64,000 nt of DNA from Rheinheimera baltica DSM 14885. Lineage in GTDB: Bacteria > Pseudomonadota > Gammaproteobacteria > Enterobacterales > Alteromonadaceae. The stretch lies in the NCBI RefSeq assembly GCF_000425345.1, contig NZ_AUDG01000004.1, forward strand, positions 62,001 to 126,000. Direction: 5' to 3'. Positions 47,801-55,517 of the stretch are shown piece by piece (within the stretch, counting starts at the first letter, position 1; the number at the start of each line of letters is the position of its first letter). The notes under the pieces are model-generated. The model did not search any database. It was not told the origin of the DNA and saw only the letters and a list, made by a program, of their open reading frames with translations. The translations under genes and the position numbers were made by a program.

Positions 47801-50800
47801 CTCACATGGTGGCGCTATTTATCTGGCAGACAACGCTACCGTGCTAAACCTGATTAACAGCACCTTATCGGGTAACTATACCTCAGGCGAGAGCGCGCAA
47901 GGTGGCGCTATTTATGCGCTGAACGGCGCTACGATAAACACAGTAAACAGCACACTAAGTGGCAATAGAACAAATGGCGAGTTTTCTGCCGGCGGTGCGG
48001 TGCGTCTTAGTGATGCAACAGGTAACTTCTACAACAGCACCATTGTGGGTAATGCAGCGGTAGGCACCACCGGTGGTGTCTCGGCCAATAGCACGGTGAA
48101 TTTTGTTAATACCGTGGTGGCCGGCAATATGGCCGGCACCGGCGCGACGGCGGGCAATAACGGTTCAGCATTAGCAACCGGTGGTACGCTGGCAGACACC
48201 AGTGGGCCGGTGACCAGTGCCATTAACAGCTACTTTAGTAGTTTTGTTGATATTGTCAGTGATACCAACAGCTTAAACAACCAGGGTACTGACAACCTGC
48301 TGCTGGGCAACCTGGCCTTTAACGCCGCAGGTAAGGTACTTACCCACCGCCCATTAAGCGGTAGTGCCTTAGTGGCAGCTGGCAGCAATGCTAACCTACC
48401 GCTTGATACGTTCGATTTGGATAACGACACCAACACTGCCGAGGCATTACCCGTAGATGCCAATGGCAGCACGCGTATCAGCGGTATTGTTGATATTGGT
48501 TCTGTTGAAGGCAATGCAACGCCTGTGCTGAGTAATGTTGACGGCGGCTTTAACTATGTTGAAGGTGACGTTGGCGTGCCGATAGACAGCAATGCCACGG
48601 TAAGCGATGCCGAGTTAGACGCACTTAACGGCGGCGCCGGAAATTATAGCGGCGCTCAGCTTATTCTGGTACGCCAAGGCGGCGCGATAACTACAGATAT
48701 CTTTGGCTTTAACGATGACAATGGTATCAGCTTAGCTGGTAACACCCTGCTGAAAAACGGTCAAAGCATTGCCAGTGTGAACAGCAGTGTTGTGGGTCAA
48801 CTTAGCTTAGGCTTTACCAACGCAAACGGCGAAACGCCTACCAGTGCCGATGTTGATGCAATATTGCAACAACTTACGTTTAGCTCCAGCAGTGATGAGC
48901 CAGGCAGCGATGCCAGCATCAGTATTACCTTTACCGATGACGAAGGCGCCAGTACCAATGCAATTGCCATACTCACTATTACCGATATTAATGACCCACC
49001 GGTGTTTACTGTTACCGCGTTAAACCCAAGCTATACCGAAAACGGTGCTGCGGTTGCAATATTCAGTAACGCCAGTGGTAACGCGGTAGAGTTCAGCCAG
49101 ACTATCGAAGGCTTTTATCTGAGCATCACCAACGTGGTGGATGGTGAAAATGAAATTCTAAATATCTACGGCGAAGAGTTACCTATGGTAGTGCGCCAGG
49201 ATATTGCGTCGATAGGTGCAACACCATTGGACGTGGGCCGACCATTAAACTTCGACGTTAGCTTTGTTGGTACTACGGCAACTATTTATATCGGCGCAGC
49301 AGACATCGATCCGGCAGATATGCCCGCGGTAATTAACAGTATTACCTATAGAAATACCAGCGAAAACCCCGGTGCAGCAGATAGAATTGTAACCTTAGTT
49401 CGCGCCCTGGACAGTGGTGGTTCTAACAATGGTGGCTCTAACAGTGGCATGATCAATATCGCTTCTACTATCACGGTAAATGCGGTTAATGATGGCCCTG
49501 CGATTAGCGGTAGCCCGGCAACCACCGTGGTACAAGATGCATTTTACAGCTTCACGCCAACCGCCAGTGATGTCGATAACGGTACCCTAACCTTTAGCAT
49601 TAGCAATAAACCCGTCTGGGCCAGCTTTAATAGTGCCACCGGCGCCTTAACCGGCACACCGGGTAATGCAGATGTGGGTACTAGCACCGGTATCGTTATT
49701 TCGGTGTCAGATGGCGGCTTAAGCGCGGCTCTGCCAGCCTTTAGCCTGACAGTGACTAACGTTAATGATGCGCCAACCATTAGCGGCACACCAACAACCA
49801 TAGTTGCGCAGGATGCGACATACAGCTTTATCCCTACTGCAACTGATGCCGATCCCGGCACCACGCTAACTTTTAGCATTAGCAATAAACCCGTCTGGGC
49901 CAGCTTTAATAGTGTAACCGGCGCCTTAACCGGCACACCGGGTAATGCAGATGTGGGTACTAGCGCAGGTATCATTATTTCGATGTCAGATGGCAGCTTA
50001 AGCGCAACCCTGCCCGCCTTTAGCCTGACAGTAACTAACGTTAATGATGCGCCCACTATTAACGGCACGCCTGCAACACGGGTAACACAAGACAATGCTT
50101 ACAGCTTTATGCCAACAGCAGAGGATGTTGATGGCGACGATCTAACGTTTAGTATCACTAACAAGCCCAGCTGGGCTGTTTTTGATACCGCCAGTGGCGC
50201 ACTAACCGGTACGCCAACCAATACCGATGTTGGCATAACAACAAACATTGTAATTACAGTGTCTGATGCTGATTTAACGGCCTCGTTGCCTGCATTCAGC
50301 ATTACCGTGGATAATACTAATGATGCACCCGTAATTAGTGGCGCGCCTGCAACCACGGTGGCACAGGATGCAGTCTATAGCTTTACGCCAACGGCATCCG
50401 ACCCTGATGATGACAGCTTAACCTTTAGCATTGTTAACAAACCAAGTTGGGCAACCTTTGATTCTGCAACCGGCAGCATGACGGGTACCCCCACTAACAG
50501 TGATGTTGGCACCACTACCGCGATTGCTATCAGTGTGTCAGACGGCGAGTTTAGTGCGTCATTGCCGGTGTTTAACCTTACCGTGACTAACGTCAACGAT
50601 ACACCCGTAATTAGCGGTACGCCTGCGACGTCAGTGGTTAAAGACACCGCTTACAGCTTTGTGCCAACGGCCACCGATGCAGATGACGATACACTAACCT
50701 TTAGCATCACCAACAAACCCAGCTGGGCGGCCTTTGACACCACTACCGGCGCCTTAACCGGCACGCCGGTGGCGGCAGATGTTGGCACCACCACGGGTAT

Positions 50801-53800
50801 TGTGATTAGTGTGTCTGACGGTACGCTATCAGCAGCATTGCCAGCGTTTAATCTGGAAGTCACCAGCGTCAATAGCGCGCCCGTAATTAGCGGTACGCCA
50901 GCCACGTCAGTGGTTAAAGGCACCGCTTACAGCTTTGTGCCAACGGCCACCGATGCTGATGACGATACACTAACCTTTAGCATCACCAACAAACCCAGCT
51001 GGGCGGCCTTTAATACTACTACCGGCGCCTTAACCGGCACGCCAGTGGCAGCAGATGTGGGCACTACCAGCGGTATTGTGATTAGTGTGTCTGACGGTAC
51101 GCTATCGGCGGCATTGCCAGCGTTTAATCTTGAAGTGACCAGCGTCAACAGCGCACCAGTGATTAGCGGCATGCCGGCAACCACCGTGGCACAGGACACC
51201 GCCTACAGCTTTATGCCAACGGCAACTGACCCAGAAGATGATACGTTAACCTTTAGTATTACCAACAAACCAAGCTGGGCGGCCTTTAACACCACCACCG
51301 GCGCCTTAACCGGCACCCCGGTGGCAGCAGATGTTGGCACCACCACGGGTATTGTCATTAGTGTGTCTGATGGCACGCTATCAGCGGCATTGCCAGCGTT
51401 TAATCTTGAAGTCACCAGCGTCAACAGCGCACCAGTGATTAGCGGCATGCCGGCAACCACCGTGGCACAGGACACCGCCTACAGCTTTATGCCAACGGCA
51501 ACTGACCCAGAAGATGATACGTTAACCTTTAGTATTACCAACAAACCAAGCTGGGCTGCGTTTGATACCACTACCGGCGCCCTAACCGGTACCCCAGTGG
51601 CGGCTGATGTGGGTACTACCAGCGGTATTGTGATCAGTGTGTCTGATGGCTCGCTGTCAGCCTCGCTGGATGCATTTAACATAGAAGTCACCCGTGTGAA
51701 TGCAGCCCCTGTTGCAACAGATGATAACCTGATACAGACATTCACTGTCGATGGTGTCTATCTGCTGGATGTACTGGCCAATGACACCGACGCCAACAGC
51801 GACACATTAAGCATCACGGCTGCTAAAACCAGCATTGGTCAGGTAGTGATACTTAACGGTCAACTGCAGTTAACCGCGCCTGAGAACTTCAGTGGTAATG
51901 TCTCACTGAGCTACAGCATCAGCGACGGCGAACTAAGCGATAGTGCCAACGTAACCGTGCTTATTGACGGCAGTAACCCGGCAGCACCGGTGATCACAGT
52001 ACCTGCTGACTTAACCGTAAATGCCACCGGCTTGTTCACTAAAGTCGATTTAGGTGTGGCAACGGCAGTGGATAGCAATGGCAACCGCATTGCAGTCTCA
52101 CTGCTAAACGGCACACCATTGTTTGCACCGGGTACACACCAGTTGTATTGGCAAGCAAGCGATGCAGCAGGCGTTCGCAGCACTGCAACCCAGTTGCTAC
52201 AAGTTAAACCACTGGTCTCGTTAAGTAAAAACCAAGTGGTTATCAATAACAGCAGGGTCTCGTTCAGCGTGTTGCTAAATGGCAAGTCGCCTAGCTATCC
52301 GGTTAATGTCGCATACACCATTAGTGGCTCAGGCGCTAACTTAACCGATCACAACCTTACTGCAGGTGAAGTACAAATTGTGTCAGGAACACAGGCGACA
52401 GTCAGTTTTGACGTGTTTGCCGACCTCACAACAGTCAGCAGTAAAGAGATTGTGATTACACTAGATAGCAGCCTGAATCGTGGTGCAACAAGCAGAACTG
52501 TGATAAGCGTAGTGGATGAAAACTTAGCTCCCGCTTTAAGCCTAACCGCTAGCCAGCAAAATGTTCAGCGCCTGCTGTTTGGCAAAGATCAGGGTGTTGT
52601 TACCGTAACAGCGGTGGTGGCAGATCCTAATCCGGGCGATAGCGTAACTACCGTTTGGCAAGCCGATGCCGCACTGGTAAATCAGGCAGGCAGCAGTAAT
52701 CAGTTTGTGTTTGACCCGGCCAGCCTTGGCGCAGGTGTGTATCGCCTGGCGATAACCGCTACCGACAATGCCACGCCAGCGCTTAGCAATACCAGTGAAC
52801 TGTATCTGCAAATCAGCGATACCCTGCCGGTATTAACCGACGCCGATAGCAATAACAACCTTATACCCGACAATGTTGAAGGGCTGGGTGATGCCAACGG
52901 CAACGGAATTGCGGATTATCTGGACCCGGGCTTTGATTGCAACGTTATCCCTGAGCAATTGGCTATCATCAACGCCTTTGTGGCTGAAGGTGAGCCAGGC
53001 ATTTGTCTGCGTAAAGGCGCTACAGCCGCCATCGGCAATGGCGGTGGTATTGAGCTCTTGGATGGCGACCAACAATGGCTGGAGCCAGATATGCAAGCCG
53101 ATAATATCGGCGGCGTATTTGACTTTATCCTGTTAGGCCTGCCAACGGCTGGTGACAGCTTCAGTATTGTGTTACCTCAGCGTCAGCCGCTGCCATTGAA
53201 TGCCGTGTATCGTAAGTACACTGCAGAAAACGGTTGGGCTAACTTTGTCAGCAACGCCAACAATGGCCTGTTTAGCAGTGCCGGTGAGCCGGGATACTGC
53301 CCACCACCGGGTGACAGTAGCTGGCAGAGCGGCTTAACCGCCGGACATTGGTGTGTGCAGCTGACTATTGAAGATGGCGGACCGAATGATGCAGATGGTA
53401 TTGTTAACGGCAGCATTGTTGACCCGGGCGGTGTAGCAGTATTAGTTAGCAGTAACGCACGACCGGTTGCCGTTGATGACAACTACACCCTGCTGTGGAA
53501 TCAGCCGCATCTGCTAAATGTATTAGCGAATGACAGTGATGCAGACAATGATAACTTAATCATCAACCTGGCCAGTGCGTACTTTGGTACTGTCACTATC
53601 AGTGAAGATGGCCAAAGCCTGTGGTACACGCCGGATAATGACTTTATTGGCCCGGATACCTTAAGTTACAGTGTCAGTGATGGTCAGGGCGGCAGCGGCA
53701 GTGCCACAGTTAACGTGTCGGTGTACTACAACCGCGCGCCCGTGGTGAATAACCTTAGCGTCAACACCGACGATAAAACCGCCATTGTGATTGATGTGCT

Positions 53801-54701
53801 GGCCACAGCAACCGATGCTGATAACGATACACTCACCATTGCAACCGCCACGGCAACACAGGGCGTGGTGACCATTACCCCAGAGCAAACCTTGCGTTAT
53901 GTTCCGCGCACCGGCTTTGACGGTAATGACACCATTAGCTTTACCGTCAGTGACGGCCGTGGTAACAGCAGTGCAGCTACCGTGACAGTTACCGTAAAAG
54001 CGTATGAGGTGATTACTGTGGTGAATAAATCGTCTGGCGGTACATTCAATGGCTGGCCGTTGTTACTGTTGTCTATGTTGCTGGTGCTGCGTCGTAAGCC
54101 AGGCGTGGCGGTTATTGCCACCTTACTGAGTGCCTTAAGTTTTAATGCCCAGGCCAATTGGAGCCTTGATGGTTTTATTGGCCAAAGCAAGGCGAAGCAA
54201 AGTAGTGCCCAATTGCAAAGCCGCTTACCGGACAATGTAAGCTTACTGAGCCTGGATAACAGCGACACCAGTTGGTCGCTGGGGGCCAGTTATGCCTTCA
54301 ATGACCAGCTGGCGGTACAAGCCTATTATGTCGACTTAGGCGATACCTCAGTTGCATTACAAGCTGAAACCTTAACGCCCGAACAATTGCACCAGACTAT
54401 CGCCAACGTGGGCCCCATACTGGCCGAAGGCGCTCGTCTGGGCGCGTCTTACCGCTTTTGGCAATTCAATAACTGGCACCTCGCCGCGCAAGCGGGCGTG
54501 TTTAGCTGGAAAAGCAGCCAAACCAGTCAGGCAGGCACCGCCGTTATCAACAATAAACATGACGGCACTGATATCTACTGGGCGCTAAACACCGGCTATC
54601 GCATCAGTGACAAGCTCACCGCACAAGCCAGCTTTACCCGCTATAAGCTCGACCGCAACAACGCAGACAATCTGATGTTGGGCGTGAGTTACTCGTTCTA
54701 A
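44871..54701 (+). CDS. Giant Ig/cadherin-repeat surface protein with GlyGly-CTERM-like tail and C-terminal outer-membrane barrel
   Basis: This is the main body (3,276 residues from the first ATG; open from 44583) of a protein whose signal peptide lies before the in-frame stop at 44580. Order: four near-identical 118-residue Ig-like units; a bacterial Ig-like unit; a beta-helix region with the SLREALHYARSGDTITF motif and repeated N-S-x-L-S-G-N turns; cadherin-like units; eight 92-residue putative Ig units; VCBS/cadherin-like and HYR-like units; an aspartate-rich calcium-binding stretch (SNNNLIPDNVEGLGDANGNG); an anchor-associated domain; two more cadherin-like units; a GlyGly-CTERM-like tail (SSGGTFNGWPLLLL, then RRK); and a barrel of about 180 residues ending in GVSYSF. 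It is likely an adhesin or matrix protein at the cell surface. Without read-through it would lack a signal peptide. Confidence 0.85.
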   Translation: MGANKAIVIDGVAPTVSSVSVPANATYISGQNLDFTINFNDNVTVNTGGGTPQLSITVGATTRQATYQSGSGTSALLFRYTVQAGESDSDGIAVGTLSANGGTLRDSASNDANLTLNSVGATTSVFVDATAPAVTSVTVPSNATYTAGQNLDFSINFNENVTVNTGGGTPQLSITVGATTRQATYQSGSGTGALLFRYTVQAGESDSDGIAIGALSANGGTLRDAVNNDATLTLNSVGATTGVLVDAAAPTVASVSVPANATYISGQNLDFTINFSENITVNTGGGTPQLAITVGATTRQATYISGSGTSALLFRYTVQAGDSDTDGISIGTLAANGGTLRDAVNNDATLTLNSGGVTTSVLVDASAPAVASVSVPANATYVSGQNLDFTINFSENITVNTGGSTPQLAITVGATTRQATYISGSGTSALLFRYTVQTGDSDTDGISIGTLAANGGTLRDAVNNDATLTLNSVGATTAVLVDAVAPDVPSVPDLTTDSDTGASSTDNITFDTTPTFVGVAEANSTVSLASSVDGPLANTTADGSGNWSLTSGVLSQGNHNIIALAADTAGNTSVASAALSITIDTTVPAINYAAFDQNQVTTENQTALSVTLNGAETGTTASYSISSSGGGTAVTASNLAITDAAQQFTGIDLSGLADGSITLSFTLTDTAGNTRNVLNYLTKDLSAPVNNVPASVSVSTVDTLPFVGANLISVTETSDLTTVLSVSSGSFYVDEAAAACMTITGNNSGSVSIQGLSANVNDVLATLVYTPDGNGDFTISVTSTDAFSNSDTDNIALTVTATTLLATSPSDTGLDATIDTDFDTDKNDGDGLSLREALHYARSGDTITFDFDNSTAGNQGGTINLGGNNPLVMAQSGVTLDGDTDNNGTRDVTIFGGNNGRVLTMNANVTDITIESMALTGGSAASGGAIYMDAGSSLTTKNAEISYNNAISGAAVYAVQGASLTLINSRLSGNNTDSHGGAIYLADNATVLNLINSTLSGNYTSGESAQGGAIYALNGATINTVNSTLSGNRTNGEFSAGGAVRLSDATGNFYNSTIVGNAAVGTTGGVSANSTVNFVNTVVAGNMAGTGATAGNNGSALATGGTLADTSGPVTSAINSYFSSFVDIVSDTNSLNNQGTDNLLLGNLAFNAAGKVLTHRPLSGSALVAAGSNANLPLDTFDLDNDTNTAEALPVDANGSTRISGIVDIGSVEGNATPVLSNVDGGFNYVEGDVGVPIDSNATVSDAELDALNGGAGNYSGAQLILVRQGGAITTDIFGFNDDNGISLAGNTLLKNGQSIASVNSSVVGQLSLGFTNANGETPTSADVDAILQQLTFSSSSDEPGSDASISITFTDDEGASTNAIAILTITDINDPPVFTVTALNPSYTENGAAVAIFSNASGNAVEFSQTIEGFYLSITNVVDGENEILNIYGEELPMVVRQDIASIGATPLDVGRPLNFDVSFVGTTATIYIGAADIDPADMPAVINSITYRNTSENPGAADRIVTLVRALDSGGSNNGGSNSGMINIASTITVNAVNDGPAISGSPATTVVQDAFYSFTPTASDVDNGTLTFSISNKPVWASFNSATGALTGTPGNADVGTSTGIVISVSDGGLSAALPAFSLTVTNVNDAPTISGTPTTIVAQDATYSFIPTATDADPGTTLTFSISNKPVWASFNSVTGALTGTPGNADVGTSAGIIISMSDGSLSATLPAFSLTVTNVNDAPTINGTPATRVTQDNAYSFMPTAEDVDGDDLTFSITNKPSWAVFDTASGALTGTPTNTDVGITTNIVITVSDADLTASLPAFSITVDNTNDAPVISGAPATTVAQDAVYSFTPTASDPDDDSLTFSIVNKPSWATFDSATGSMTGTPTNSDVGTTTAIAISVSDGEFSASLPVFNLTVTNVNDTPVISGTPATSVVKDTAYSFVPTATDADDDTLTFSITNKPSWAAFDTTTGALTGTPVAADVGTTTGIVISVSDGTLSAALPAFNLEVTSVNSAPVISGTPATSVVKGTAYSFVPTATDADDDTLTFSITNKPSWAAFNTTTGALTGTPVAADVGTTSGIVISVSDGTLSAALPAFNLEVTSVNSAPVISGMPATTVAQDTAYSFMPTATDPEDDTLTFSITNKPSWAAFNTTTGALTGTPVAADVGTTTGIVISVSDGTLSAALPAFNLEVTSVNSAPVISGMPATTVAQDTAYSFMPTATDPEDDTLTFSITNKPSWAAFDTTTGALTGTPVAADVGTTSGIVISVSDGSLSASLDAFNIEVTRVNAAPVATDDNLIQTFTVDGVYLLDVLANDTDANSDTLSITAAKTSIGQVVILNGQLQLTAPENFSGNVSLSYSISDGELSDSANVTVLIDGSNPAAPVITVPADLTVNATGLFTKVDLGVATAVDSNGNRIAVSLLNGTPLFAPGTHQLYWQASDAAGVRSTATQLLQVKPLVSLSKNQVVINNSRVSFSVLLNGKSPSYPVNVAYTISGSGANLTDHNLTAGEVQIVSGTQATVSFDVFADLTTVSSKEIVITLDSSLNRGATSRTVISVVDENLAPALSLTASQQNVQRLLFGKDQGVVTVTAVVADPNPGDSVTTVWQADAALVNQAGSSNQFVFDPASLGAGVYRLAITATDNATPALSNTSELYLQISDTLPVLTDADSNNNLIPDNVEGLGDANGNGIADYLDPGFDCNVIPEQLAIINAFVAEGEPGICLRKGATAAIGNGGGIELLDGDQQWLEPDMQADNIGGVFDFILLGLPTAGDSFSIVLPQRQPLPLNAVYRKYTAENGWANFVSNANNGLFSSAGEPGYCPPPGDSSWQSGLTAGHWCVQLTIEDGGPNDADGIVNGSIVDPGGVAVLVSSNARPVAVDDNYTLLWNQPHLLNVLANDSDADNDNLIINLASAYFGTVTISEDGQSLWYTPDNDFIGPDTLSYSVSDGQGGSGSATVNVSVYYNRAPVVNNLSVNTDDKTAIVIDVLATATDADNDTLTIATATATQGVVTITPEQTLRYVPRTGFDGNDTISFTVSDGRGNSSAATVTVTVKAYEVITVVNKSSGGTFNGWPLLLLSMLLVLRRKPGVAVIATLLSALSFNAQANWSLDGFIGQSKAKQSSAQLQSRLPDNVSLLSLDNSDTSWSLGASYAFNDQLAVQAYYVDLGDTSVALQAETLTPEQLHQTIANVGPILAEGARLGASYRFWQFNNWHLAAQAGVFSWKSSQTSQAGTAVINNKHDGTDIYWALNTGYRISDKLTAQASFTRYKLDRNNADNLMLGVSYSF
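44898..46313 (+). repeat. Four tandem 354-bp Ig-like coding repeats
   Basis: The codon for Asp in the repeated (I/V)-D-x-x-A-P turn recurs at 44898, 45252, 45606, 45960 and 46314, exactly 354 bases apart. Each unit codes 118 residues with NLDFTINF, TVNTGGGTPQL and GGTLRD motifs. Units three and four are almost identical in DNA, so they are recently duplicated or homogenised. A diverged fifth unit lies upstream and contains the in-frame stop. Confidence 0.95.
49497..51714 (+). repeat. Eight tandem 276-bp putative Ig (He_PIG-type) coding repeats
   Basis: The tyrosine codon of the repeated Y-S-F motif recurs at 49545, 49821, 50100, 50376, 50652, 50928, 51204 and 51480, so units are 276 bases except one of 279. 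Each has LTFSI-N-KP-WA-F and GALTGTP motifs. Units seven and eight are identical over about 143 bases (51138-51280 and 51414-51556), pointing to very recent duplication or gene conversion. Confidence 0.95.
54033..54146 (+). other. GlyGly-CTERM-like tail that also reads as a signal peptide
   Basis: Within the giant frame, SSGGTFNGWP is followed by a short hydrophobic helix and RRK, the tripartite pattern of rhombosortase-processed GlyGly-CTERM proteins. Translation does not stop; from the internal ATG at 54075 the residues MLLVLRRKPGVAVIATL and on to SFNAQA form a good signal peptide with an AQA cleavage site right before the barrel domain. The two readings overlap. I infer a fusion of two originally separate genes, or a barrel made from an internal start. 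Confidence 0.55.
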
Positions 54702-54706
54702 TCACC

Positions 54707-54733
54707 AACACCGGAGGCTCTGCCTCCGGTGTT
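54707..54733. terminator. Hairpin between the giant gene and the HExxH protein gene
   Basis: AACACCGGAGGC and GCCTCCGGTGTT form a perfect 12-pair stem with a TCT loop, five bases after the giant gene's stop. T content afterwards is modest (GTTAGAT). It sits at the convergent junction and may serve both genes. Confidence 0.8.
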
Positions 54734-54752
54734 GTTAGATACTAATACGCTA

Positions 54753-55235
54753 CTAAGCCCGCAACCAACATTGCATTTTAGGGTAACCATCGGCTTGTCC
54801 GGCAGGCAGGCACAAGCCATACCAGCTTAACAACGGGTGACCAAAGCCCCCCTGCTCACAAAACGCCGTGATATAAGCAGCTGAACTACCTTTATAACCA
54901 TCAGGATGAAACAAAAACTCTGGAGGTAACTGCAAGGCCATTAATGCAGCCCAGGACCAGGCAATAGCCGCCATTTCTTCAGCCGCTCCCTGGCCAGCAG
55001 ATATTCTCACATCATCCTGCAGAAAGTGCCGGCTAGCTGTCGGCATTATCGCAATATGGCCGGCTTCATGCAGCAAATCTCCCGGATTCGCCAGTTGCTC
55101 TGGGGCAATACGCAAGCAACCATTTTCAATCTGAACTCCTGGTAAAAAACCCGCCTTTTGCAACGACTGAAACTTCCAGTTAATACCAATAGTGTTGAAA
55201 AAATCTAATATTTTACGCAGTTCATCGGTCATCAT
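54753..55235 (-). CDS. Conserved-looking protein with HExxH zinc-site motif
   Basis: This protein of about 160 residues is not one that I recognise. It contains LLHEAGHIAIMP, an HExxH zinc-metallopeptidase motif, and downstream acidic residues in GAAEEMAAIAWSW that could supply a third ligand. There is no signal peptide or membrane segment, so it appears cytoplasmic. I chose the ATG with GGGA seven bases upstream; an ATG five codons earlier and one directly after are alternatives. It is convergent with the giant gene and divergent from the fusion gene. Confidence 0.75.
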   Translation of the reverse strand: MMTDELRKILDFFNTIGINWKFQSLQKAGFLPGVQIENGCLRIAPEQLANPGDLLHEAGHIAIMPTASRHFLQDDVRISAGQGAAEEMAAIAWSWAALMALQLPPEFLFHPDGYKGSSAAYITAFCEQGGFGHPLLSWYGLCLPAGQADGYPKMQCWLRA

Positions 55236-55517
55236 TACAGTCCCGGTCAATTGATCTGAAAACGAGTAGCTTTATTAGTACTTTTTTCTGTTAGCCTATA
55301 TTTTTATAAAATAAAGTTAACTAATTAGCCGTGTATATTTGCATATGCAGCAGAAACTCAGCGTGTTACCACTCTTTTACTCAAGCTACTGAAGGCGTCA
55401 GATAAATGCGTTTGCATAAGGGGCTTAAACCAATCGCCCCGAAATGAAAAGGCCTGATCCACATTACCAAGCTGGTATTGGATAACATGGTCAATAATGA
55501 ACCAAAGGAGTCAGTTT
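55236..55517. promoter_or_regulatory. Divergent non-coding region before the methyltransferase-dioxygenase gene
   Basis: About 280 bases without a recognisable gene, AT-rich near 55260-55330. It must hold promoters for both flanking genes, but I could not assign convincing -35/-10 pairs. AAAGGAG at 55501-55507 is the ribosome site of the plus-strand gene and decides its start at 55518. Confidence 0.4.

Noticed and set aside
49544-51745. A series of long open frames on the minus strand, each about 90 codons, in register with the 276-bp repeats
   Set aside because: They are mirror images of the repeat codon pattern on the plus strand, repeat with the same period, and have no ribosome sites or family resemblance.
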